This document shows, one piece after another, positions 14,803 to 25,111 of a stretch of DNA of 64,000 bases (the first letter of the stretch is position 1; each line of letters begins with the position of its first letter). The DNA is from Anaerolineales bacterium. GTDB lineage: Bacteria; Chloroflexota; Anaerolineae; 4572-78; J111. Below the pieces are notes generated by a model. The model had not been told where the DNA came from. It saw only the letters and a program-made list of their open reading frames with translations, and did not search any database. The DNA lies in contig JABTUW010000003.1 of assembly GCA_015075185.1 (NCBI GenBank), positions 248,001 to 312,000 on the forward strand. Reading direction: 5' to 3'. The position numbers were made by a program, and so were the translations under genes.

Positions 14803-16560
14803 CTAAAGTAAGGTTCGATCCAGGGCCATCACCAAGAAAAGCAAGGCCAGATAGAGTTGCGAGAACTTATAGAGTTTTTTGCTGCTGGCCTTGTTGTAGT
14901 TACGCCACAAGGTCCAGGCCAGGTAGAGAAAAGGAACACCCAGCGCCACAGCGCCCACGACGTAGAGCCAGCCCATCACCTGAGCCACAAACGGCAGCAA
15001 GGTCAGCGTAATCAGCAAAACGGAATAGAGAAAAATCTGATAGGTCGTTTCCTGCTCGCCGACGACCACCGGCAGCATCGGCACGCGGGCGTTGGCGTAA
15101 TCTTTTTTGACCAGCAGGGCTAAAGCCCAGGTGTGGGGCGGCGTCCAGAAAAAGATGATGGCAAACAGATAAAACGCGCCCAGGTCCAGCGAGTTGGTCA
15201 CCGCCGTCCAGCCGACCAGGGGCGGGATCGCACCCGCTGCGCCGCCGATGATGATATTGTGGATGGTGGCTCGTTTCAGGTAGAGGGTATAGAAGAAAAC
15301 GTAGTAAAGAATTCCCAGCGTGCTCAGCGCCGCGCTGAGCGGATTCACAAATGTAGTGAAAACCAGGAAGGACAGCGTACTCAGCCCCAGGCCAAAAAAC
15401 AGGGTTTCCTGCGGCGTCACCAGACCGGTTACGGTCGGGCGGCGCGAGGTGCGCGACATGAGGTGGTCAATGTCGCTGTCAATGTAACTGTTGAGGACGC
15501 TGGCCCCGCTGGCCGCCAAAGCTCCCCCCAGCAGGGTGTAAAGAATCAACGGCATGGAGGGCATACCCTGGGCGGCGATGAACATCGCTCCGGCGGTGGT
15601 AATCAGGAGCAGTACCAAAATCCAGGGCTTGGTCAAGCGGAAATATACGGCTGCTTTTTGACGGGGGGCCACGGAGGTTACGTCTGGCTCTGCCTCGACC
15701 GGTAAGGTTGCTTTGGCGGTGAGATAGTAGAGCGAGGCCAGGATAACCAGCGCCCCCCAGATGGCCAGGGCCAGGGTGGAGTGAACCGCGCTCATCACAC
15801 CAGGCAGGCGCAACAGGACATTCAAGCCACCCAGGCCCACTTGGGCCAGGAAAAGCAGCCCCAGGGCGGTGGACCATTTGACCAGCAGGATGTGCTGCGG
15901 ATAACGTCGGCGCACCTGTAAGACGATAGCCGCCACGGCGACCCCCACGGCCACCACGGTAAAACGGTGGATCAGATTGACCACAAGCTGAAAGGAGGCG
16001 TCTGCCGGGAAGATTTCACCTCGGCACAAGGGCCAATCCGGGCAAGCCAGTCCGGCGCCGGTCCCGGCAACAGCAGTCCCGGTCACCAGCAGAAGCAGCA
16101 TGACGCCTCCGGTCAAGGCTAAAAACCGGAGAAAAGAGCGCTGGCTTTGCCCGGAGACGCCGGTTCGTTCTAAAACGGTCTTGGGCAGATGAGCCGCAGC
16201 CGCCACAAAAAGGACCAGCCCCAGGTGAACGGCAAGCACCAGCAGCGTGACGCTGACCGTCAAGGATGGGCCGCTGAGGGATAAAAAGGCCAGCAGAAAG
16301 CCGGTCAAAACAGCGCCCCAGGCCGCTCCCAAGATGAGCTTGTAGGGCCGGTAGTCGCGCCAGGCGAGCCAGGCCAGGTTTAACGCCAGCAGCACCGCCA
16401 GACCGGTCAGGCCCCAGTACAGCGGCTCCAACCAGGCGGCGAGCGCCGCCGAGCCGCTTACACGCCCAAATCCACCCACCAAAGCAACCAGCAACATCCA
16501 GCCGGCGGTGAGCCGGGTGAGTCGGGTGACACCTGGTTGAGCAATAGATAAATTAACCAC
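14803..16560 (-). CDS. ctaAB: Fused heme A synthase / heme O synthase (CtaA-CtaB)
   Basis: The 585-residue membrane protein is two enzymes in one chain. Residues ~1-290 match CtaA (COX15-like): eight helices with paired heme-ligand histidines (AVHLGLVL, LIHRFTVV, AVHSTLAL) and the CPDWPLCRG cysteine loop. Residues ~305-585 match CtaB (protoheme IX farnesyltransferase, UbiA superfamily) with NSYIDSDID as the prenyl-diphosphate/Mg motif and LMSRTSRRPTVTG. Together they convert heme B to heme O to heme A for the oxidase. The fusion is known from Thermus and Chloroflexota. It starts 15 bp after ctaD and belongs to the same operon. Confidence 0.92.
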   Translation of the reverse strand: MVNLSIAQPGVTRLTRLTAGWMLLVALVGGFGRVSGSAALAAWLEPLYWGLTGLAVLLALNLAWLAWRDYRPYKLILGAAWGAVLTGFLLAFLSLSGPSLTVSVTLLVLAVHLGLVLFVAAAAHLPKTVLERTGVSGQSQRSFLRFLALTGGVMLLLLVTGTAVAGTGAGLACPDWPLCRGEIFPADASFQLVVNLIHRFTVVAVGVAVAAIVLQVRRRYPQHILLVKWSTALGLLFLAQVGLGGLNVLLRLPGVMSAVHSTLALAIWGALVILASLYYLTAKATLPVEAEPDVTSVAPRQKAAVYFRLTKPWILVLLLITTAGAMFIAAQGMPSMPLILYTLLGGALAASGASVLNSYIDSDIDHLMSRTSRRPTVTGLVTPQETLFFGLGLSTLSFLVFTTFVNPLSAALSTLGILYYVFFYTLYLKRATIHNIIIGGAAGAIPPLVGWTAVTNSLDLGAFYLFAIIFFWTPPHTWALALLVKKDYANARVPMLPVVVGEQETTYQIFLYSVLLITLTLLPFVAQVMGWLYVVGAVALGVPFLYLAWTLWRNYNKASSKKLYKFSQLYLALLFLVMALDRTLL

Positions 16561-16575
16561 TCTGGATGCTTCCCC

Positions 16576-18468
16576 CTATTTCGAGGCCGGGGCCGGGCTG
16601 CTCACCGGCGGCGTGACCGATGGCGGTGGCGCTGTGGGTGGTTTTTTATCCAGCCGCAGGTCGCGGGTGGGCCGCTCGCTGTGGACAGTTGGGATCTCCA
16701 GGAAATTGTAATCAGGCGGCGGAGAAGTCGTCCACCATTCCAGCGAATTGGCCTGCCACGGGTCGCCCACCGCCCGGCGGCCTCTGACCAGGGAATAAGC
16801 CACATTCCAAAACAGGGGCAGGATGGAGGCAGCAATCAAAAATGCCCCAACCGAGGCCAGGAGGTTGTAATTCTCCCAACCCAAACCGGCTTCGTAATCG
16901 GCGTAGCGGCGGGGCATGCCGAGCAGCCCCAGGAAGTGCATGGGGAAGAAGGTGATGTTGAAACCAATAAACATTAACCAGAATTGGAGCCTGCCCAGCA
17001 TTTCATTATACATGCGCCCGGTGACCTTGGGGAACCAGAAATAAATCCCGGCAAACATGCCCATCACGCTGCCGCCGAAAAGGACGTAGTGCAGGTGGGC
17101 GACGATATAATAGGTGTCGTGAATTTGAGTGTCAATGGGGACCAGGGCGTTAAAGACGCCACTAATCCCCCCAATGGTGAAAGTGACAATGAAGCCAACC
17201 GCAAAAAGAAGCGGGGTCTTGAAATCAATCGAGCCGCCCCACAAGGTGAAAATCCAGCTAAAGATTTTTACGCCGGTGGGAACGGCAATGACCATTGAAC
17301 CCATCATAAAGAAGAGCTGCAAGCCATAACCAATGCCGGCCGTAAACATGTGGTGCGCCCAAACAATAAAGCCCAACACGGCGATGGCTACGGTTGAGTA
17401 AGCAATCATGCGATAGCCAAAAATCGGTTTGCGAGCGAACACCGGCAAAACTTCAGAGACAATACCCATGGCCGGCAAAACCATAATGTAAACGGCTGGA
17501 TGGGAGTAGAACCAGAACATATGCTGCCACAAAACCGGATTACCCTGCGCACTAAAGAAGCTTGCGCCAAGATTGCGTTCAATGAAGAGCAGGGTCAAAG
17601 CGGCGGCCAGGGCCGGGGTGCCGAAGATAATCAGGATAGACTGGACCAGGACGGTCCAGGTAAACAGCGACATCTGGTTGAGGCCCATGCCGGGGGCGCG
17701 CATGTTCAAGATCGTCACAATCAAGTTGATCGCGCCCAATATAGAAGATGTTCCCACGACATAAACGCCGACAATCCACATGTCCATGCCTTTGTTGGGG
17801 AAGTAGGTGGCTGTCGAAAGAGGGGCATAGGCCGTCCAGCCGCCCGCCGCGCCGCCCTCAAAGAAAAAACTGGTATACAACAGCAGGCCGCCAAAAAGAA
17901 ACATCCACAGGGCAAAGGCGTTCAAACGCGGAAAAGCCATATCCCTGGCTCCCACCTGCAAAGGCACAACATAGTTAGCAAAAGAGGCCAGCATCGGAAT
18001 AATCCCCAGGAAAATCATGGTTGTGCCATGCATGGTGAAAAATTCATTGTAGCGGGCCTGGGTCAGAAATTGTAACCCTGGCAGGGCTAACTCGGCCCGA
18101 ATGACCAGAGCTAAAAGACCCCCAATCAAAAAGAAGCTGAAGCTGAAGACAAAGTACATGATCCCGATTTTTTTATGGTCAACTGTGGTTAACCAATCAG
18201 CCAGACCGGTGTACTGCTTGGCCTTGGCCGCTTTTTCTTTCTTTTTCTCGCCGGCTTGGGGCCAATCGAACATTCTGAGCTGCAGCGGGTTGTCCAGGAA
18301 AATAAGCAGGAGAAAAGCAACCAATAAGGCTACCCAGGTTAGATTGCCGAAGCCGTACAGGCGCAGCGGCGCTTCAAGCACCCCGGCCATAATACCCCAG
18401 GAAACCCCATACCCAACCAGTAAACTGGCTATAAACGCGTAAATTAACCGTCTGCTTGGACGTCTCAT
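16576..18468 (-). CDS. ctaD: Cytochrome c oxidase subunit I, A2-type heme-copper oxygen reductase
   Basis: The 630-residue protein has an N-terminal pair of extra helices, the 12-helix core and a Pro-rich tail. Visible ligands are MHGTTMIF (low-spin heme His), FWFYSHPAVY (CuB His and the cross-linked Tyr), WAHHMFTAG (two CuB His) and VAHLHYVLFGGS (heme a3 and heme a His). PTGVKIFSW carries the K-channel lysine. The usual D-channel Glu of HPEVY is absent: the motif is YSHPAVY, the signature of A2-type enzymes, where Tyr-Ser replaces Glu. The enzyme reduces oxygen to water with proton pumping at the cytoplasmic membrane. It lies 29 bp after ctaC. Confidence 0.95.
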   Translation of the reverse strand: MRRPSRRLIYAFIASLLVGYGVSWGIMAGVLEAPLRLYGFGNLTWVALLVAFLLLIFLDNPLQLRMFDWPQAGEKKKEKAAKAKQYTGLADWLTTVDHKKIGIMYFVFSFSFFLIGGLLALVIRAELALPGLQFLTQARYNEFFTMHGTTMIFLGIIPMLASFANYVVPLQVGARDMAFPRLNAFALWMFLFGGLLLYTSFFFEGGAAGGWTAYAPLSTATYFPNKGMDMWIVGVYVVGTSSILGAINLIVTILNMRAPGMGLNQMSLFTWTVLVQSILIIFGTPALAAALTLLFIERNLGASFFSAQGNPVLWQHMFWFYSHPAVYIMVLPAMGIVSEVLPVFARKPIFGYRMIAYSTVAIAVLGFIVWAHHMFTAGIGYGLQLFFMMGSMVIAVPTGVKIFSWIFTLWGGSIDFKTPLLFAVGFIVTFTIGGISGVFNALVPIDTQIHDTYYIVAHLHYVLFGGSVMGMFAGIYFWFPKVTGRMYNEMLGRLQFWLMFIGFNITFFPMHFLGLLGMPRRYADYEAGLGWENYNLLASVGAFLIAASILPLFWNVAYSLVRGRRAVGDPWQANSLEWWTTSPPPDYNFLEIPTVHSERPTRDLRLDKKPPTAPPPSVTPPVSSPAPASK

Positions 18469-18497
18469 TCTAAAGCATTCCTCCTCATTGATCCGAA

Positions 18498-19538
18498 CTA
18501 TTGGGCAGCTTCAGCGACTGCTTTAAGATACTCAATGATACTGTTAATGTCGTCTTCGGTGAGCCGCTCCTCGAAATCCTGCGGCATGACCCCGGCCGGG
18601 CAAGCGCCGGTAGGACAATTGGGCGCGATAAGGGCATTGGGATTCACAATTGACTCATGAATGTACTCTGGGCCTTTATCTACATAAATCCTGGTTAGCT
18701 CAGGTCCAATTTGACCGCCTTGACCATTGATCGCATGACAGCCAACGCAGCCCGCCGTACCAAACAAAATCTCGCCCTGCGCCGAAGCATTGGCCTGTTT
18801 CGCTGCCGTCGCCTCAGCCCACAAATCAAAGCTGGCTTGGTCTAACACCACCAGCTCAAGCGGCATTTGCGAATGAGCCAGCCCGCAATATTCAGCGCAT
18901 TGGCCGTGGAATGTGCCCAGTCTATCGGCTCTAAACCAGGTGGTGGTCAAGTAACCCGGCACCGCATCTTTTTTGCCGCCCATTTGTGGGATCCAAAAAC
19001 TGTGGATCACGTCTTGGGAAGTAATTTCCACTTTAACATCGGTGTTGACCGGGACCCGCATCTCGCCGGTTAATTTGATGCCCCGGTCGGGGTATTGAAC
19101 TTCCCACAACCACTGCTTACCCACCACTCTAACGGTCATTTGGGTGGGCCGGTTAGGGTTAGTATCCTGCATAGTTTGATAGGTCAGCACCAACAAAGTG
19201 GCCAGAATACCTACCGGAATGACTGTCCAGATGACTTCCAGGGTAGTGTTGCCGTGGAAATTCTGATCAGGTTCGGGATCATTGTCGGATCTACGCCGGA
19301 AGCGAACCAAAGAGTAAATCAACAGGCCGCAGACAATCAGAAAGACGATCGTGGCAATGACCAGGGTAATGGTATGCAAGTTATTAATAGACCTTGCCGC
19401 CGGTGAAGCGGGGTCTATCGGGGCGGGGGGGGCAGCCAGAGCCACGGCTGGCAGCAGCCCGATCAGTGCCCCAAAGAGGCCGGCATAACGAATCGTCTTC
19501 AACACACGCTTCAGAAGAGTGGGTTTCATTGAATGCAT
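18498..19538 (-). CDS. ctaC: Cytochrome c oxidase subunit II with fused cytochrome c domain (caa3 type)
   Basis: The 346-residue chain has a signal-like helix, a second helix (ITLVIATIVFLIVCGLLIY), the cupredoxin domain and a C-terminal heme c domain. CuA ligands are visible in VIHSFWIP and GQCAEYCGLAHSQM. The heme c motif is CVGCH with a likely axial Met in AGVMPQDFEERL. It accepts electrons at the outer face and passes them to subunit I; the fused cytochrome makes the complex caa3-type. It is the first gene of the minus-strand oxidase operon, preceded by two predicted promoters. Confidence 0.95.
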   Translation of the reverse strand: MHSMKPTLLKRVLKTIRYAGLFGALIGLLPAVALAAPPAPIDPASPAARSINNLHTITLVIATIVFLIVCGLLIYSLVRFRRRSDNDPEPDQNFHGNTTLEVIWTVIPVGILATLLVLTYQTMQDTNPNRPTQMTVRVVGKQWLWEVQYPDRGIKLTGEMRVPVNTDVKVEITSQDVIHSFWIPQMGGKKDAVPGYLTTTWFRADRLGTFHGQCAEYCGLAHSQMPLELVVLDQASFDLWAEATAAKQANASAQGEILFGTAGCVGCHAINGQGGQIGPELTRIYVDKGPEYIHESIVNPNALIAPNCPTGACPAGVMPQDFEERLTEDDINSIIEYLKAVAEAAQ

Positions 19539-19650
19539 TAAACATCTATCCTTTACTTAAGCATTTTTTATGATGACTGGGCCAAAAGGGACACTTGAGG
19601 GGAGGTAGAGGAGAGAATTGTGAAAAAGCGGCTCCCCCTTAAACGTGGCT

Positions 19651-19678
19651 ATTCTAGCATAAAGAGTTCTCCTGTCAA
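19651..19678 (-). promoter_or_regulatory. Predicted proximal promoter of ctaC
   Basis: On the minus strand TTGACA (19673-19678) and TAGAAT (19651-19656) are 16 bp apart. Confidence 0.65.
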
Positions 19679-19738
19679 ACTACTTGACTTGGAAAACTTT
19701 ATGACTATTTTAGTGTATTTTTTCACACGGCGCGCGCT

Positions 19739-19767
19739 ATTATACATGCCAGTGTGGTAACTGTCAA
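19739..19767 (-). promoter_or_regulatory. Predicted distal promoter of ctaC
   Basis: On the minus strand TTGACA (19762-19767) and a perfect TATAAT (19739-19744) are 17 bp apart, 200 bp upstream of ctaC. Confidence 0.75.
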
Positions 19768-19794
19768 ACTCTTGGGTAATTATCTGGAAAGTGC

Positions 19795-19862
19795 GAGGAT
19801 TGGAACGCTGGATAGGGAAGTATCCAACCTTCCATGCTTCCAGCCCTCCAACCTCGTTACCG
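19795..19862. repeat. GGAACGCTGGA / TCCAACCTTCCA hairpin repeat
   Basis: GGATTGGAACGCTGGATAGG is followed by opposite-arm words CCAACCTTCCATGCTTCC and AGCCCTCCAACC. Similar two-arm elements stand at 45204 and 50478. Confidence 0.7.
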
Positions 19863-19957
19863 AATTTACTTATCAAAAATCATCAGGGTCTTGCCTTTTA
19901 CCCTCATCTCTTCTCGTGCTATAATCCTAAGCCTGGAATGGTGATGTTAGATACCCA

Positions 19958-21436
19958 ATGACTCCACAGCCTTTGCTTAAACTAAAATCAATCCCTGCCC
20001 AACCCCGTTCAGCCACCGATCTGTTGCGCTGGCCGCTCATTGGCGCCTTTCTGCGCTGGCGGCACGCCCGGCGGAGTTTGCAGACCCTCCTTCTGTTTGC
20101 CAGCGGCTTCATTATATTTGACGGCTTATTTGGACCGCAGCAAGCGCCCAAAAACCTGGCGACGGTGACCGCCTGGATTCATTACCGGGGCTTCGTCGTC
20201 CTGGCTTTGTTACTCGTCGGCAATCTGTTTTGCATGGCCTGCCCCTTTATGCTGCCCCGTGAAATGGGGCGCTGGTTGGGCGCACGTTTGGGGTGGCAGC
20301 AGCAGGTACCGCGAGCTTGGCGTAATAAATGGACGGCGCTAACCCTGCTGGTTATTTTCTTTATTACTTATGAGGTGTTTAGCTTATGGGCCAGCCCCTG
20401 GCTGACGGCCTGGATCATCATCGCCTACTTCTTGACGGCGGTCGTGGTAGATACCTTTTTTCAAGGGGCGGCCTTTTGCAAATATGTTTGTCCCCTGGGG
20501 CAGTTCAACTTCTTTGGCTCGCTGAGTTCGCCCGCCGAAATCAAAATCCGCAGCGCCGACACCTGTGCTGCCTGCCGCACCAAAGATTGCATCGCCGGAA
20601 ACAAATTCACCGGCCAGCGCGGCTGCGAATTGTGGCTGTTTCAGGAGAAAAAAGTGGGCAATATGGACTGTACTTTCTGCCTGGATTGTGTCCATGCCTG
20701 TCCCCACGATAATATTGGCTTGATGGCCCGCATCCCAACCCAGGAATTGTGGAGTGACCCGCGCCGTTCCGGGCTGGGCCGTTTTACTCAGCGCTGGGAC
20801 TTGGCGGCCCTGGTAGTGGTGCTCACCTTTGGGGCCTATCTCAACGCCTTTGCCATGATTAGTCCTGTCTATGTCTTGCGTCAAAATCTGGCTAACTGGT
20901 TTGGCCTCACCTCCGACATACCCGGCCTGTTACTGATTTTTCTGCTGGGGCTGACAGTCATACCTGCTGTTGTCCTAGCCGGGACGGGTTTCTTCAGCCG
21001 CCTCCTGGCCGGTCCTGCCGGTGAACCATTGGGGCTGGTCGTCCGCCGCTTTGTGTACAGCCTGGTTCCGCTCGGTTTTGGCATGTGGCTGGCCCATTAC
21101 GCCTTCCATTTTCTCACCGGTGCGTTGACGATCATCCCCGTGATACAAGCCTATCTCAACGACAGCGGCTTTCATGCGGGCCAGCCTCTTTGGCAGCTTG
21201 GCCCGGCTGTGCCGCTCGATTGGCTCTTTCCGATCCAGGCTGTTTTCCTCTACCTGGGGTTATTTGGGACACTGGTGGCGGCTTTTCAAATTGCCGCAGG
21301 CCACTACCCCAACCGGCATATCGCCCTGCGCGCCTTTTTGCCCTGGGGAATCATGGCCCTCATCCTGTTAGTCGCCGCCCTGTGGATTATGTTCCAGCCC
21401 ATGGAGATGCGTGGGACAATTTTTGTGGGGTTATAG
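19958..21436 (+). CDS. FixG/CcoG/NapH-like membrane ferredoxin
   Basis: The 492-residue protein combines about eight membrane helices with several cysteine motifs: CMACPFMLPR and CKYVCPLGQFN at helix ends (typical of NapH/NosR/FixG proteins), CAACRTKDC, and a ferredoxin motif CTFCLDCVHACPHDN with CxxCxxCxxxCP spacing. Members move electrons across the membrane; CcoG/FixG reduces copper during cbb3 oxidase assembly. Here the gene stands back to back with ctaC, so a role in copper or heme delivery to the caa3 oxidase is plausible but not shown. A FixH-like gene follows after 9 bp. Alternatives are NosR- or NapH-like electron transfer to an unlinked enzyme. Confidence 0.75.
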   Translation: MTPQPLLKLKSIPAQPRSATDLLRWPLIGAFLRWRHARRSLQTLLLFASGFIIFDGLFGPQQAPKNLATVTAWIHYRGFVVLALLLVGNLFCMACPFMLPREMGRWLGARLGWQQQVPRAWRNKWTALTLLVIFFITYEVFSLWASPWLTAWIIIAYFLTAVVVDTFFQGAAFCKYVCPLGQFNFFGSLSSPAEIKIRSADTCAACRTKDCIAGNKFTGQRGCELWLFQEKKVGNMDCTFCLDCVHACPHDNIGLMARIPTQELWSDPRRSGLGRFTQRWDLAALVVVLTFGAYLNAFAMISPVYVLRQNLANWFGLTSDIPGLLLIFLLGLTVIPAVVLAGTGFFSRLLAGPAGEPLGLVVRRFVYSLVPLGFGMWLAHYAFHFLTGALTIIPVIQAYLNDSGFHAGQPLWQLGPAVPLDWLFPIQAVFLYLGLFGTLVAAFQIAAGHYPNRHIALRAFLPWGIMALILLVAALWIMFQPMEMRGTIFVGL

Positions 21437-21445
21437 TCGTGAGCT

Positions 21446-22000
21446 ATGAGTAAAAACATTCTTTCAAAAAACAAATTGGGTCAATTCCTCATCGGCCTGG
21501 CTTTACTCCTCACTTTTTTGACCCTGCCGCAGCCGACCCTGGCTATTGGCCCTGGCACCGGCGGCAGCAAGATTCGCGTCAGCGATGAGCGCATCGGCCC
21601 TTATGTGCTCCTGGTGGCCACCTCGCCGCTGCCAGTGACGGTGGGCCAGATGAGCGTCTGGGTCCGGGTGACAGATGGTAAAACCGGCAAGTACCGCCCC
21701 GATGCTACGGTGATCATTAAAGCGACGCCGCGCGAAGGAGGCGAGACGCTCAGCGCCCAGGCCAGCCACCAAAATGCCGGCAATAATTACGATTATGTCG
21801 CTCATTTTGAGGTGCAAACCACCGGTCAGTGGGATATTACAATTTCCGTACAGGATGAACTGGGCCAAGTTGAGGTTCCTCCTTTCACAGAAACTGTGAC
21901 CCGGGGTTTGAGTTTGAGCGTGCTGCTGAGTGTGGCTATTCCCTTTATCGTGCTGGCTGTGGTGGTGGGAATTTATCTGTGGCGGCGCTCGGCGGACTAG
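21446..22000 (+). CDS. FixH/YtkA-like membrane-anchored protein
   Basis: The 184-residue protein has an N-terminal signal or anchor (LGQFLIGLALLLTFLTLPQP), a beta-sandwich of about 110 residues with PLPVTVGQMSVWVRVTDGKT and GQWDITISVQDELGQVEV, and a C-terminal helix ending in LWRRSAD. The sandwich resembles the FixH/YtkA fold associated with copper handling and cbb3 biogenesis. No Cys or Met-rich copper site is visible, so the metal role is uncertain. It is 9 bp downstream of the FixG-like gene and likely its partner, acting outside the membrane. Confidence 0.55.
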   Translation: MSKNILSKNKLGQFLIGLALLLTFLTLPQPTLAIGPGTGGSKIRVSDERIGPYVLLVATSPLPVTVGQMSVWVRVTDGKTGKYRPDATVIIKATPREGGETLSAQASHQNAGNNYDYVAHFEVQTTGQWDITISVQDELGQVEVPPFTETVTRGLSLSVLLSVAIPFIVLAVVVGIYLWRRSAD

Positions 22001-22027
22001 AACGGCCATCCCCGCTTATTTATCGTC

Positions 22028-23176
22028 TCAAACTTCTCCCGCTCCCGCCGACGCCTGGCAAACGTAAACCGTCGCTTCTAAGCCGGAGGCCTGCGGATAT
22101 TTCTCCGCAATCGCCGCCTCGACCGCCACGGCCATCTCCTGGGGAGCCAGGGCGACAATACAGCCGCCAAAGCCGCCGCCGGTCATACGCACCCCCCCGG
22201 CGTCGCCAATCACTTCGGCCACAATCTCGACCAGGGCATCAATCGGCGGCACGGTGATTTCAAAATCATCGCGCATCGAGGCGTGCGACTCGGCCATCAG
22301 CCGCCCCATCCACTGTAAGTCCCCCTGAGCCAATGCCTCGGCGGCTGCTTCGGTGCGCGCATTTTCGGTGATAACGTGACGGGCCCGCTTGGCCACCGTT
22401 TCGTCCAGTTCATCGGCATGGAGGGCGAACACGTCCGGTGAGACATCCCGCAGGGCCGGCACGCCAAAATGGGCCGCAGCAGCCTCACATTCCTGCCGGC
22501 GGGTATTGTACTCGCTGTCCACCAGCCCGCGCTTGACGTTGCTGTTGGCGATAATGATCGCGGTTCCGGCGGGAATCGGCACGGCCCAGTAATCGAGACT
22601 GCGGCAGTCAATCAAAAGAGCGTGATCTTCTTGTCCCAATGCGGCGATAAATTGATCCATAATCCCGCAGCGCATCCCCACAAAATCATTCTCAGCCTGC
22701 TGCCCGGTCAGCGCGAGCGTTTTCAGATCAACCTCAAGACCGCTCAGGCGGGTCAAGGCCAGCCCTACGGCTACTTCCAGCGAAGCCGAGGAACTCAGAC
22801 CCGCTCCTTGCGGCACATCCCCGGCGATGACCAGATTCGCTCCCTGCAAGCTGTACCCCCGTTGGGCCAGCGCCCAGGCGACCCCCCGGATATAGTTGCT
22901 CCACGGAGCCGCCAGGTCATGTTCAATTTCACCCGCCGGGTTAAATTCACTGCTTTGCTCCCCAAAATCGGCAGCGACTACCTTGATCCGGCTATCCGGG
23001 CGCGGTGTCGCGGCAATCACCGTATGGTAATTGATGGCGCAGGGCAGAACAAAGCCGTCGTTGTAGTCGGTATGCTCGCCAATGAGATTAACCCGCCCCG
23101 GCGCATGGAAAAAGTGGGTGGGGAGTTGTCCAAACTGTTTTTTGAAAATTTGCATTGTTTTTTCTTTGAGTGACAC
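22028..23176 (-). CDS. galK: Galactokinase
   Basis: The 382-residue protein has the galactokinase signature APGRVNLIGEHTDYNDGFVL near the N-terminus, the GHMP ATP-binding motif GDVPQGAGLSSSAS, and MTGGGFGGCIVAL near the C-terminus. It phosphorylates galactose to galactose-1-phosphate, the first Leloir step. The start used is GTG at 23174-23176 (MSLKEKTM); an in-frame ATG seven codons in is an alternative. No galT or galE is adjacent. It ends 27 bp from the convergent FixH-like gene with no clear terminator. Confidence 0.95.
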   Translation of the reverse strand: MSLKEKTMQIFKKQFGQLPTHFFHAPGRVNLIGEHTDYNDGFVLPCAINYHTVIAATPRPDSRIKVVAADFGEQSSEFNPAGEIEHDLAAPWSNYIRGVAWALAQRGYSLQGANLVIAGDVPQGAGLSSSASLEVAVGLALTRLSGLEVDLKTLALTGQQAENDFVGMRCGIMDQFIAALGQEDHALLIDCRSLDYWAVPIPAGTAIIIANSNVKRGLVDSEYNTRRQECEAAAAHFGVPALRDVSPDVFALHADELDETVAKRARHVITENARTEAAAEALAQGDLQWMGRLMAESHASMRDDFEITVPPIDALVEIVAEVIGDAGGVRMTGGGFGGCIVALAPQEMAVAVEAAIAEKYPQASGLEATVYVCQASAGAGEV

Positions 23177-23192
23177 AGTAATCCCCTTAAAT

Positions 23193-23263
23193 GCGACCGC
23201 CGACCGCTGACCACCGACCGCTCGTAAAAGCGGCGGTCAATGGTCGGCCGTCGGCGGTCATGT
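23193..23263. repeat. CGACCGC tandem words in hairpin form
   Basis: CGACCGCCGACCGCTGACCA and CCGACCGCTC are followed by the opposite arm GCGGCGGTCAATGGTCGG and CGTCGGCGGTC. It fills the galK-ilvD spacer. Confidence 0.7.
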
Positions 23264-23278
23264 TTCTTTCACGGTTTA

Positions 23279-24961
<1,683 letters not shown>

Positions 24962-24973
24962 TGGAACGCTCCT

Positions 24974-25045
24974 TAATGAATTTACGATTTACGATTTACA
25001 CCCGAATCGTAAATCGTAAATCCAAAATCTAAAATCTCCTTGATT
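24974..25045. repeat. ATTTACG words in hairpin form
   Basis: ATGAATTTACGATTTACGAT is followed by the opposite arm CGAATCGTAAATCGTAAATC and CAAAATCTAAAATCTCC. The same family is inside the DUF2723 gene at 7545. Confidence 0.75.
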
Positions 25046-25111
25046 CTCTCTATTCTGTTAAATCACGCAAATGGAATAGACGGGCGTGTCAGAACTAAAC
25101 ATTGCCTTAGT

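Larger units (their letters stand above)
19539..19957. other. Intergenic control region between ctaC and the FixG-like gene
   Basis: The 419-bp spacer contains no gene. It holds two tandem minus-strand promoters for ctaC (19651-19678 and 19739-19767), a two-arm tandem-repeat hairpin (19795-19862), and a TATAAT box at 19920-19925, 33 bp before the plus-strand gene, which lacks a well-spaced -35 element. Confidence 0.7.
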
